The notes beneath the pieces are model-generated. The model made no database searches and was not told where the DNA came from. It saw only the letters and a list, made by a program, of their open reading frames with translations. Shown here piece by piece: positions 8,252-15,697 of a stretch of 64,000 bases of DNA. The DNA is from M55B157 sp965657825 (lineage in GTDB: Bacteria > Actinomycetota > Actinomycetes > S36-B12). The stretch is taken from the NCBI GenBank assembly GCA_965657825.1, contig CBFHQG010000002.1:1-64000 (forward strand). Direction: 5' to 3'. How positions within the stretch are numbered: the stretch's first letter is position 1; the number at the start of each line of letters is the position of its first letter. The position numbers and the translations under genes were made by a program.

Positions 8252-9653
8252 TTCGATCCCGAAGTTCACGGGACCGAGACCTGAGCTGTTGGAAGTAGTC
8301 ACTCTCGGTGATCTCCTGGACTTCCGCAGCCACCTTGGCCCGATCGATCTGCACGGACAGTTGTTGGACCTGCTCGTGCAGGCGACGCTCGCGCTCCACG
8401 ATCTCGATGCCCATCGTCTGGAAGGTGCGAGCGAGGTCGCCGAGTTCGTCCGTCCGTTGAGCGGCGGTGTCCAAAGCTGTCGGATCGAAGGTGCCGTCGG
8501 CCAGTGAGGTGGCCGCACGCGCGATCGCATCGACCGGCTTGGTGATGCGGCGGCTCAGCAGCACCCCGAGGACCAGTCCGACGAGAACCACGAGGACCGC
8601 GATGAGGGCCATCCCTATGGCAAGCCCGCGTGCGGGCGCCGCCAACTGCTCTTGGTTCACTGCGGAGACGAGAATCCAGTCCAAGTCGCCACCGGTCGTT
8701 GACGTTTGAACACGCCAGGCGTCATCACCATCAGGGTTCCAGGGGGCCTGAATGGTCGTCGTGAGCTCGACCCCTGCTTCGGTCGGTGCGGCGGCGAGGA
8801 TCGAGGCGATCGCCTCCTGCCCTGCGGACGTCTGCGCCGCGACAGACACCGCCGGTGATCCACTGGCGATAACTTCGCCGGCGCGGTTGAGGATCAAGAA
8901 GAAACCATCCCCAGCAAAGGTGAGATCTGCAAAGGTCTGCTGCAATTCAGATTGGATGGCCGTGAGTCGCTGCTGAACTTCGGCGTCCACATCATCGACG
9001 TAGACGCCGGTCCCGACGAGCCAATCCCATGGTTCGTAGAGAAACATGTAGCCGATCTTGGGTGCGGGCAGTGCTCCGTCCAGCCTCTCCCAGTTGTAGT
9101 CCAGGTACCCGCTGCCTTGCGTCAGCACAAGTTCACGTGCTTCGCGTAGCAAGTACCTCCCGTCGGCATCCTGCATATCTGTGAGGTTGCGGCCCTGGAT
9201 GCGATCGTCGGGGTGGCCGATTGCGTTGAGATCGAGGTCGTAGACAAAAAAGTAGTCATCGTTACCGAATCGCACGTTCTTCACCATGTCCAGGGAGCGG
9301 GCCTGCGCCTGCGCGGTGGTGAGTTCGCCGCTCTCCGCCGCTGCGGCGAACTCATCGAGGGAGGCCACGATGGGGGCGGCGACGTCCCGCAAACTCTGCT
9401 TGCGCTTCTCCAAGGCCTCAGTTTTGTAGGACACGATGTCGTTGTATTCAATTTGCACGAGGGCGCTGATGGCGGCCTGCACATTGCTGACTTCTTGTTC
9501 GGACTGGTCAGTGAGCGATGTCGTCACCGCGTTCACAGCCACGGCGGTGTAGACGATGCCGGAGAGGGAAAGGACGAGCGCGATGCCCAAGGGAACGCGC
9601 TGGCTGAAGGTCAAGCGAAAGCGCCGGCGGGGAGACTTCGGGTCTGCGACCAC
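8244..9653 (-). CDS. dCache-HAMP transmembrane sensor without an output domain
   Basis: The 469-residue protein has an N-terminal membrane helix (residues about 20-42), a long extracytoplasmic region with two Cache-type modules (FGNDDYFFVYDLDLNAIGHPD and later a module around GDGFFLILNRAGEVIASG), and a second membrane helix near residues 345-368. A HAMP domain follows (SRRITKPVDAIARAATSLADG, then RTDELGDLARTFQTMG). After HAMP only a short coiled coil and the tail EVQEITESDYFQQL remain. There is no kinase, cyclase or methyl-accepting domain. It must signal through a partner, most plausibly a product of the neighbouring genes. Confidence 0.82.
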   Translation of the reverse strand: MVADPKSPRRRFRLTFSQRVPLGIALVLSLSGIVYTAVAVNAVTTSLTDQSEQEVSNVQAAISALVQIEYNDIVSYKTEALEKRKQSLRDVAAPIVASLDEFAAAAESGELTTAQAQARSLDMVKNVRFGNDDYFFVYDLDLNAIGHPDDRIQGRNLTDMQDADGRYLLREARELVLTQGSGYLDYNWERLDGALPAPKIGYMFLYEPWDWLVGTGVYVDDVDAEVQQRLTAIQSELQQTFADLTFAGDGFFLILNRAGEVIASGSPAVSVAAQTSAGQEAIASILAAAPTEAGVELTTTIQAPWNPDGDDAWRVQTSTTGGDLDWILVSAVNQEQLAAPARGLAIGMALIAVLVVLVGLVLGVLLSRRITKPVDAIARAATSLADGTFDPTALDTAAQRTDELGDLARTFQTMGIEIVERERRLHEQVQQLSVQIDRAKVAAEVQEITESDYFQQLRSRSRELRDRND

Positions 9654-9784
9654 GCGACCAGTTTGGCCTAGCGGCCGCTGGGATGGCGCGGTGGGGCGAC
9701 TGTCCGCGTGACGTTTGCACTCGTGGCATCACCTGGCCATTCGTCCGGGAGGTATCAGGCTGATGCTGTGGCGGGTACGCAGCG

Positions 9785-10450
9785 GTGAGCGGCGTGGTCT
9801 TGGGCACGCTCCCCTTTGCCCTGGGAGCGGCGGTGAGCCCGGCCGTGCTCACCGTGGTGGTCCTGATCCTGGCGAGCGGAAGCCACGCTTTGAGGCGTGC
9901 CTGGTTTTTCGCGATCGGCGGCACCCTGCTGACCGCTGCCTTCATCGTCATTTGCCGAACGTTGCTGACTCAGGTGGGTGGTGCTACCGGCGGCCCTCAC
10001 TCTCTTGACCGCATCATTGACGCTGCGCTTGCGGTGGTTCTGGGTGCTTGGGCGATCCTCATCGTCTTGCGGAAACCCAAGACGACGGGCAAACCGAGTC
10101 GGATCCAAGCCCTCTTGAGTAGTCGAAAGTCTGTGGTTTTCGTCGGCTTGGGCGTAGCGGCGATGGCCCTCAATGCCTCAACTCTTGTGATCGTCCTGGC
10201 GGGCAGTCACCACATCACCCAGGCTGACGCACCGTTGGGCGGCAAGGTCATCGCAGCGGCTTTGCTGCTCATCGGCGCGGTGCTTCCACTCGTCGTCCCA
10301 CCTGCGTTGGTGATGATTAGCGGCTCCCGGGCAGCTGGATTCCTCCATCGACTCAACACCTTCACGACCACGCACCAGCGCGTCATTAACGCCGCCATCC
10401 TCGGCGCAATCTCGGTGCTCCTTGCCTGGAAGGCGATCCAGGGCGGCTAG
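9785..10450 (+). CDS. GAP/Sap-family (sulfolipid-1-addressing-like) membrane protein, copy 1
   Basis: The protein has 221 residues with about six hydrophobic segments and starts at the GTG at 9785 (MSGVVLGTLPFALGAAVSPAVL). The pattern GTLPFA.GAAVSPAVLT, the conserved loop with LGVAAMALN, and VLAGSHHITQ are typical of the actinobacterial GAP/Sap family. In mycobacteria a member helps address glycolipids to the surface. A paralogue at 11185-11844 is very similar along its whole length, and a tRNA cluster lies between the two on the opposite strand. The transported substrate is unknown. Confidence 0.78.
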   Translation: MSGVVLGTLPFALGAAVSPAVLTVVVLILASGSHALRRAWFFAIGGTLLTAAFIVICRTLLTQVGGATGGPHSLDRIIDAALAVVLGAWAILIVLRKPKTTGKPSRIQALLSSRKSVVFVGLGVAAMALNASTLVIVLAGSHHITQADAPLGGKVIAAALLLIGAVLPLVVPPALVMISGSRAAGFLHRLNTFTTTHQRVINAAILGAISVLLAWKAIQGG

Positions 10451-10618
10451 GCGGAACTGTCCGACCGCCTCGTGGATGACTAACGTGCCCACGCTGAATT
10501 CATCATGCGCGAACTTGCGACCGTGCTTCGGGGGCTGTTGTGACACTCTCTGTTACACACGAAGATCGACAAGCAGGAATCGAGCGCTTGATTTCGCGGT
10601 CTTGTGACGGAGTTTGGG

Positions 10619-10692
10619 TGGCCAGGGACGGGATCGAACCGTCGACCTTCCGATTTTCAGTCGGACGCTCGTACCAACTGAGCTACCTGGCC
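10619..10692 (-). tRNA. tRNA-Phe (GAA)
   Basis: The minus strand folds as a 74-nt cloverleaf. The acceptor stem is GGCCAGG with CCTGGCC, the anticodon loop CTGAAAA carries GAA, and the T arm contains GGTTCGATCC. CCA is not encoded. It is the last tRNA of a Glu-Asp-Phe cluster. Confidence 0.95.
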
Positions 10693-10720
10693 GAGGGGCC
10701 GGCCTTGTGAGCCGACCTGG

Positions 10721-10794
10721 CGACCCCGACGGGACTCGAACCCGCGACCTCCGCCGTGACAGGGCGGCGCGCTAACCAACTGCGCTACGGGGCC
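10721..10794 (-). tRNA. tRNA-Asp (GTC)
   Basis: This is a 74-nt cloverleaf with acceptor GGCCCCG pairing CGGGGTC (one G-U pair). The anticodon loop CTGTCAC carries GTC, and the discriminator is G as expected for Asp. It is the middle gene of the cluster, 28 bp from tRNA-Phe. Confidence 0.95.
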
Positions 10795-10820
10795 TCGATG
10801 GGGATGACCCCGGTGAGGCA

Positions 10821-10842
10821 CCACTTTCTCGTGAGAAAGTGG
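10821..10842. repeat. 10-bp perfect hairpin between tRNA-Asp and tRNA-Glu
   Basis: CCACTTTCTC and GAGAAAGTGG are exact complements separated by two bases. The hairpin sits in the 58-bp spacer of the tRNA transcript. There is no T-tract on either side, so a processing signal is as likely as a terminator. Confidence 0.7.
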
Positions 10843-10852
10843 GTGGAACTCG

Positions 10853-10925
10853 CGTCCCCAACGGGATTCGAACCCGCGCTGCCGCCTTGAAAGGGCGGTG
10901 TCCTAGGCCGCTAGACGATGGGGAC
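10853..10925 (-). tRNA. tRNA-Glu (TTC)
   Basis: The 73-nt cloverleaf has acceptor GTCCCCA pairing TGGGGAC and discriminator G. The anticodon loop CTTTCAA carries TTC. It is the first gene of the cluster, and a candidate promoter lies 45-73 bp upstream. Confidence 0.95.
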
Positions 10926-10969
10926 CTGACCTCGGTCGCCATCGACCGAACGCCGTCGGAGACCGCCCA

Positions 10970-10998
10970 AGCATAGGGGAGGCCGACGGCCACCCCAA
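10970..10998 (-). promoter_or_regulatory. Candidate promoter of the tRNA Glu-Asp-Phe cluster
   Basis: On the minus strand a TTGGGG element at 10998-10993 is separated by 17 bp from TATGCT at 10975-10970. The spacing and the TAT..T core fit a sigma-70-type promoter placed to transcribe tRNA-Glu. The -35 match is only partial. Confidence 0.4.
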
Positions 10999-11184
10999 CG
11001 TCGGGACCCCTCTAGGTTCTCACCCTGCTGGCTCGCCCGTCAGCGTAGGGCAGCTGGCCCCCGCCAGCCGGACCACTGCCCGACACACCGAGGAGCACTG
11101 GGTGGACTTCAGAGGAGTCCTGCCACACTGTCGCTCACCCATCGTGGGTGTGTTCGTTCTAGGGCAACAGGTGAGTGACCACGC

Positions 11185-11844
11185 GTGGATAGCCTCCTGA
11201 TCGGAACCCTGCCGTTCGCTGCTGGTGCGGCCGTCAGCCCCGCAGTTCTCACCGTCGTCATCCTCATCCTCGCCAGCGGTGAGCATGCCCGACGTCGAGC
11301 CTGGCTGTTCGCTGCAGGTGGTACCGCCTTCACTGCGCTCTTCATCCTCGTCTGCCGCACGCTGCTGACCCAGGTCGCAGGCTCGGGGAACGCACCTGAC
11401 CCCATCGACCGCATCATCGAGGGTGTTCTCGCACTCGCGCTTGTCGTGCTTGCGCTCCTGCCGTGGCTGCGACACCAGAAGGCGCGATCCGGTCCTAGTC
11501 GGATCCAACGCCTGCTCAGCAGCGACCGTTCCTCGGTCTTCCTCGGTCTCGGCGTAGCAGCCATGGCGCTGAACGGATCGACCCTCATCATCGTCCTCGC
11601 GGGCAGCCACCACATCACGCAGACCAACGCTGCCCTAGACGCCAAGATCCTCGCCGCCCTCATCCTCCTGATCGGGGCGGTGCTGCCCCTGGTAATTCCG
11701 CCGCTTCTGGTCTCCATCGGCGGCCATCGGATGGATGGCTTCCTGCACAATCTCAACACCTTCTCCCAGGCTCATCAGCGCACGATCAACACCGTGATCC
11801 TGTTGCTGATCGCCGCGCTGCTTGCCTACAAGGCGCTGGTATAG
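11185..11844 (+). CDS. GAP/Sap-family membrane protein, copy 2
   Basis: The 219-residue paralogue of the protein at 9785-10450 shares almost every landmark: GTLPFAAGAAVSPAVLT, RAWLFAAGGT, CRTLLTQV, PSRIQRLLSS, LGVAAMALNGSTL, VLAGSHHITQ and AHQRTINT. It is predicted to have about six membrane helices. The two copies point the same way and are separated only by about 0.7 kb holding three tRNA genes on the other strand. This suggests a tandem duplication that spans, or was later split by, the tRNA cluster. Function is as for copy 1: export or surface addressing of a lipid is possible but unproved. Confidence 0.78.
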   Translation: MDSLLIGTLPFAAGAAVSPAVLTVVILILASGEHARRRAWLFAAGGTAFTALFILVCRTLLTQVAGSGNAPDPIDRIIEGVLALALVVLALLPWLRHQKARSGPSRIQRLLSSDRSSVFLGLGVAAMALNGSTLIIVLAGSHHITQTNAALDAKILAALILLIGAVLPLVIPPLLVSIGGHRMDGFLHNLNTFSQAHQRTINTVILLLIAALLAYKALV

Positions 11845-11886
11845 AGCCGAGCCCGGTGTGGTGAGCGCGCGTGTCAGGATGATCAC

Positions 11887-12237
11887 GTGATCGAGGTGAA
11901 CCCCGCGGAGTTCGAGGATCTCGTGGCCGAAGCGCTAGAGGCTGTCCCCGGTGAACTCGCCCGACTCGTCGACAACGTCGTGTTCGTCGTCGAGGACGAC
12001 GGTCCACCAGATGACCCGGATCTGCTCGGCCTGTACGAGGGGTTCGCATTGACCGAGCGCGACTACCGATACGCAGGCGCGCTACCAGATCGCATCACGA
12101 TCTATCGCAACCCCACCCTGCGCATCTGCGACACCCTCGAGCACGTCATCGAGGAGGTCACCATCACCGTTGTCCACGAGATAGCTCACCACTTCGGCAT
12201 CGACGACGATCGGTTACACGAACTCGGCTACGACTAG
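11887..12237 (+). CDS. Zincin_1 family putative metallopeptidase
   Basis: This acidic protein of 116 residues starts at the GTG at 11887. The C-terminal third carries HEIAHHFGIDD, a zinc-binding HExxH motif with the extended Gly-Ile-Asp typical of the Zincin_1 (MMP-like) family. The N-terminal EFEDLVAEALEAVPGELARLVDNV is the family's conserved helix. Homologues are small cytoplasmic proteins of unknown substrate. Its stop overlaps the stop of the convergent SGNH-like gene in a CTAG. Confidence 0.82.
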   Translation: MIEVNPAEFEDLVAEALEAVPGELARLVDNVVFVVEDDGPPDDPDLLGLYEGFALTERDYRYAGALPDRITIYRNPTLRICDTLEHVIEEVTITVVHEIAHHFGIDDDRLHELGYD

Positions 12238-12872
12238 CGACGAGCGCGGGCGATGTTATCCAGACGCTTCGCATAGGACGCACATCCTTTCGGGTTCACA
12301 TGGAACCCATCGGCCCAGAACAGGTACGGACGGTTATTGGTGATCGCGTTCCAGTCGAATACCCGGACGTTGTTGTAGCGCTCAGGCAGCGCGCGGATCG
12401 CCGCGTTCGTGCGCTCTTCGAAGGTGTAGCGGGAGTAGTTGTTAGGCAGTTGAATCGTGACGAAGATGATCAGCCGCTTCCTCCCGATCGCCTTGACAAC
12501 TCGGTCGAGGTCAGCGGGGTACGCCCCGCCGTTCGTACCGAGGTGCACCACGACACGTTTCGGCAGGGACGATCGTCGGGCACGCAGGGTCTCGATTCCG
12601 GCTGAGATCTGGCGCGAGCCCACCGCGTCGACGGTGTAGCGGCGCGCCTCCAGGCAGGTGCGGGCCCCGATCATCACCGAATCCCCGATGGCGAAGATAC
12701 GTCCGGAGTACTGCTTCTTGGTGGAGGCCTCTGCCGGTGCGGGAAATGCCAGCACGCTCGCGAGCATCGCGGCGATGGCGATGACGGGCGCATAGGCGCG
12801 AACGTGGCGCTCCGGTGCGCGCAGTAGTCGGTCGACCGCATGATGCGGTGCTAAGACGCGCCAGGCCCTCAC
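12234..12872 (-). CDS. Secreted SGNH/GDSL-like hydrolase
   Basis: The protein has 212 residues with an N-terminal Arg-rich stretch followed by a hydrophobic export segment (IAIAAMLASVLAFPAPAEAS). The mature part shows block I as IFAIGDSVMIG with the nucleophile Ser, a block III-like HLGTNGG, and a late WADGFHVNPKG with the Asp and His. This matches the SGNH domain seen alone or attached to OafA-type acyltransferases. Likely activity is an esterase or O-acetyl hydrolase at the cell surface. Its stop overlaps that of the Zincin_1 gene. Confidence 0.75.
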   Translation of the reverse strand: MRAWRVLAPHHAVDRLLRAPERHVRAYAPVIAIAAMLASVLAFPAPAEASTKKQYSGRIFAIGDSVMIGARTCLEARRYTVDAVGSRQISAGIETLRARRSSLPKRVVVHLGTNGGAYPADLDRVVKAIGRKRLIIFVTIQLPNNYSRYTFEERTNAAIRALPERYNNVRVFDWNAITNNRPYLFWADGFHVNPKGCASYAKRLDNIARARR

Positions 12873-12908
12873 GAAGTCGATAGTAGGTCGCGCGCAAACT
12901 TCGGGGGA

Positions 12909-12955
12909 TTCTTCGGGCGATAGCTGCCCAATATGGGCGCGAATCGCCCGAAGAA
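12909..12955 (-). terminator. Long hairpin after sua5, probable terminator
   Basis: Perfect 13-bp arms, TTCTTCGGGCGAT at 12909-12921 and its complement at 12943-12955, enclose a smaller GCCC/GGGC stem. It begins 3 bp beyond the sua5 stop and lies before the SGNH gene on the same strand. No U-run follows, so termination is inferred from strength and position. Confidence 0.55.
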
Positions 12956-12958
12956 GGG

Positions 12959-13978
12959 CTAGCGGGGGGCGGCCGCGCGCTGGAGGCGATCGAGGACCGC
13001 CTCAACCGGGCCGTCATCGGGGGTCGGTGGGATTGCGAGCACCAGGGCGAGGTCATCGGTATCGGCGCGGCGAAGCGCGGCATACAGGCTGCGGGCGTAG
13101 TCGTCGCTGCCCTGCGGTGACGCGAGTCGTTGCACGCCCTCGGGAGTGGGCTCGCTCGCCGGTGCGATCAAACCGACCCGCTGGGCTTGCGCACCGATCT
13201 CGACATGGGCCATGAGGAGAGCCAATGCTGCCTGGAGATCGGGGCTGATGATCACCTGCGCTCGAGGGGCGTAGTGGGAGGGCAGGGAGCCGGGCACGCG
13301 GATATCGCTGACCCCGTCGTGCATCTGCTGCGGCGTGCAATCGCAGACAGCGGCGATCTCATCGACAGTCACTCCACCGGGACGCAGAATGCGCGGAAGA
13401 TCACCGGTGCAGTCGACGATCGTGGACTCCACTCCCACCTCGCTGGGGCCACCGTCCAGCATGACGTCGTCCGGCCCGAGCCGATCAGCCAACTCATCGG
13501 CAGCATGCTCGAGGGAGGTGGGCGAGACGCGGCCGAAGACATTCGCGCTCGGTGCGGCAACACCATGCGGCGCACCCTGCGGATCGAGTTCATCCATGCG
13601 CCGCAGGACCGCAGCGGCCACCGGATGGGAGGGCACGCGGATAGCAACCGTCGCCTGCCCACCGGTGACGATGTCGGGAGTGCGTGGCCCGCGCGGTACG
13701 ACGAGGGTGAGGGGTCCGGGCCAGAACTCCTCGGCTAACAGGCGGGGGAGTGGAGCGGCGTCGGCACCCCAGGTGTTGGACAGGGCGGCGAGCCCGTCGG
13801 CGACGTGCACGATGAGTGGGTGACCGGCAGGACGCCCCTTCACCTGGTAAATGCGTTGCACCGCGACGGGATCATCGGCTCGAGCGGCAAGGCCATAGAC
13901 CGTCTCGGTGGGCAACACGACGAGCGCGCCGTCGAGGAGTGCCTGAGCAGCGGCGTCGATGGAGGTCGGCGCCGTCAC
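12959..13978 (-). CDS. sua5: L-threonylcarbamoyladenylate synthase (Sua5/YrdC with C-terminal Sua5 domain)
   Basis: The protein has 339 residues and starts at a GTG at 13978. The YrdC domain shows LPTETVYGLAARA near residue 20, KGRPAGHPLIVHV, a WPGPLTLVV segment, and PSANVFGRVSPT. The additional C-terminal Sua5 domain follows an SHYAPRAQV linker that closes the active site. It makes threonylcarbamoyl-AMP from Thr, bicarbonate and ATP for the t6A37 modification of ANN-decoding tRNAs in the cytoplasm. It overlaps the upstream TPR gene by GTGA and is therefore translationally coupled to it. The other t6A genes are not in this window. Confidence 0.93.
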   Translation of the reverse strand: MTAPTSIDAAAQALLDGALVVLPTETVYGLAARADDPVAVQRIYQVKGRPAGHPLIVHVADGLAALSNTWGADAAPLPRLLAEEFWPGPLTLVVPRGPRTPDIVTGGQATVAIRVPSHPVAAAVLRRMDELDPQGAPHGVAAPSANVFGRVSPTSLEHAADELADRLGPDDVMLDGGPSEVGVESTIVDCTGDLPRILRPGGVTVDEIAAVCDCTPQQMHDGVSDIRVPGSLPSHYAPRAQVIISPDLQAALALLMAHVEIGAQAQRVGLIAPASEPTPEGVQRLASPQGSDDYARSLYAALRRADTDDLALVLAIPPTPDDGPVEAVLDRLQRAAAPR

Positions 13979-15426
13979 CTCGCGTCAGGCCCGATCTCGC
14001 GTCCGGTTCGGGGCGTGTCTCCGTCGATATCGAAAACCATCGCGTGACCACCCGATGCGAATGCATCGTCGGGAGCCTCGGTGCGTGAACCCTCGAGCAG
14101 TGACTGAAGCACGACGAGATTGTAATGCGCCGCATGGCGAGCTTCTGCTGATTCGGTAGCGATGACCTCGGGGATCTGCGCATAGGCCTCGACCGCTGCC
14201 GAGTATCGCGAGTGTGCAGCGTCATGAGACCCGAGTCGGGCAAGGAGTGCACCGGCCTCCTGATGGCAACCGGCAGCCCGATCGGTCATGCCCTCTGCGT
14301 CATACCCGGCGCGTGCTGCATCGAGAAGTGCGATCGCCTCCACGGCTTCGCCAGGGTCGCCGGTGCGTGCTCGCGCCACTGCCTCACCATGCTGGGCGTC
14401 AGACAACCGCACCGGGTCACCTGATGCCTCCGCTGCTGTCACCGCCTCGGCGAATGCTTCGATGGCGCGAGTGGAGTCACCGGCGTCATCCATGGTCGTC
14501 GCCAGGGCGCCAAGCAGATCGGCCTGCATCCCGGCGTCGGCTTCACCGCGTGCGACGAGCGTGCGCGCAGCAGTAGCCGATCTCCGCAGGACCTCCACGG
14601 CCCGGGAGTACTGACCGTCTGCCGTGAGTCTCTGGGCAAGTCCAGGGCCGGCGAGGGCGACCGCACGATCCTCACCCAGCGCGGCGAAGGATTCGAAGGC
14701 CTCGATGAGACTGAGCAGCGCGTCATCATCACGCCCGGTACCGGCGAGCGCGGCGCCCAGAACCTGACGGACTCGCGCCTGCAGATACGGATCGTCATCG
14801 CAGTCGCGAAGGAGGAGCAGCGATTCGCGGACGGCTTCGGCGAAGCGGCCGTCCTCGGTGAGGAGGGCGGCATGCTCGTATCGGGCCTGTCGGCGCTCGA
14901 CCTCGGGCAGGGCAGCGTCGTGGGAGGCACGACCGCTGGCAGCCAGCGCGTCCGCCCCCGTGCCGGATGCGCGGGCGAGCCGATCAGAGATGACGTCGAG
15001 GGCTTTGCGCAGGTCGCGGCGCCGCCACCCCTTCGTGAAGGGTCGGGCGGCCTCGATCGCCGCGTGCGCCTCGCCGAGTCGACCGAGCTGCTCGTACGCG
15101 CCGGCCTGCCCCACGCGCACCCATGCCTCCAGGGTGTCCAGATCGCCGAGGTTCTCACCGGGCGGAGCGAGGGAGAGAGACGCGATGCTCAGCAGACGCA
15201 TTCGTTCGTGCTCCCCGTCGGTGCGCAGCAGGTCCAGATAGCCCTCCGCCTCGGCGAGGTCCTCGAGGGCCTGCGCGGGCTGGCCCAGGGTGAGCAGGGC
15301 ATGCCCGGCCTGGGTCAGGGCCAGCGCAACGGCGAAGGAGGATCCCTGGGCGCGGGCGGCCTCGGCGTCGGCACGGGCCTGGGCCAAGACGGCCTCCGCC
15401 GGGTGCTCCTCGGGACCGGTCGACAT
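13975..15426 (-). CDS. Tetratricopeptide-repeat-like protein upstream of sua5
   Basis: The 483-residue cytoplasmic protein is built almost wholly of Ala/Leu/Glu-rich helix pairs. Repeated A..L..AG.AL..LG...A..DL-type units show TPR-like periodicity (for example QAGHALLTLGQPAQALEDLAEAEGYL and GAALAGTGRDDDALLSLIEAF). No catalytic motif is visible and there is no signal peptide. It shares an operon with sua5 through a 4-bp overlap. It could be a scaffold protein. No function can be assigned from the sequence. Confidence 0.7.
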   Translation of the reverse strand: MSTGPEEHPAEAVLAQARADAEAARAQGSSFAVALALTQAGHALLTLGQPAQALEDLAEAEGYLDLLRTDGEHERMRLLSIASLSLAPPGENLGDLDTLEAWVRVGQAGAYEQLGRLGEAHAAIEAARPFTKGWRRRDLRKALDVISDRLARASGTGADALAASGRASHDAALPEVERRQARYEHAALLTEDGRFAEAVRESLLLLRDCDDDPYLQARVRQVLGAALAGTGRDDDALLSLIEAFESFAALGEDRAVALAGPGLAQRLTADGQYSRAVEVLRRSATAARTLVARGEADAGMQADLLGALATTMDDAGDSTRAIEAFAEAVTAAEASGDPVRLSDAQHGEAVARARTGDPGEAVEAIALLDAARAGYDAEGMTDRAAGCHQEAGALLARLGSHDAAHSRYSAAVEAYAQIPEVIATESAEARHAAHYNLVVLQSLLEGSRTEAPDDAFASGGHAMVFDIDGDTPRTGREIGPDAR

Positions 15427-15559
15427 CCCCCCAGCATGCCCGATCAGCGTGTGACGCCGGCATGGAACCAGTCACGCCGTTCCACCCCCGCCACTGAACA
15501 CAGGGGGTGCTGATGGAGGAAGGAGGTGCCGATCACGAAGAGGGGACGGTGCGGAGGAA

Positions 15560-15590
15560 TGTAAGAGAGGAATGTAAGAACTGTGTAAGA
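15560..15590 (+). promoter_or_regulatory. Direct-repeat cluster upstream of the HtrA gene
   Basis: TGTAAGA occurs three times, at 15560-15566, 15573-15579 and 15584-15590. The first two copies share the longer GGAATGTAAGA. Spacings are 13 and 11 bp, the latter typical of tandem sites for OmpR/PhoB-type response regulators. The cluster lies about 110 bp before the htrA start. An envelope-stress regulator is a plausible binder. Confidence 0.45.
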
Positions 15591-15697
15591 GGACCGTTCG
15601 CAGACCGGTTCCGGGGAACATTCGCGCCCCTCCAGGGCGTCTCATAGGAGGTAGTGGCCACCCCCCGCGCGCTCGGGGAGCAGACCCTGGAGGCATT

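Noticed and set aside
10619..11844. Integrated element at the tRNA cluster
   Set aside because: No integrase, no direct repeat of a tRNA 3' end and no atypical genes were found, so only the paralogue arrangement is reported.
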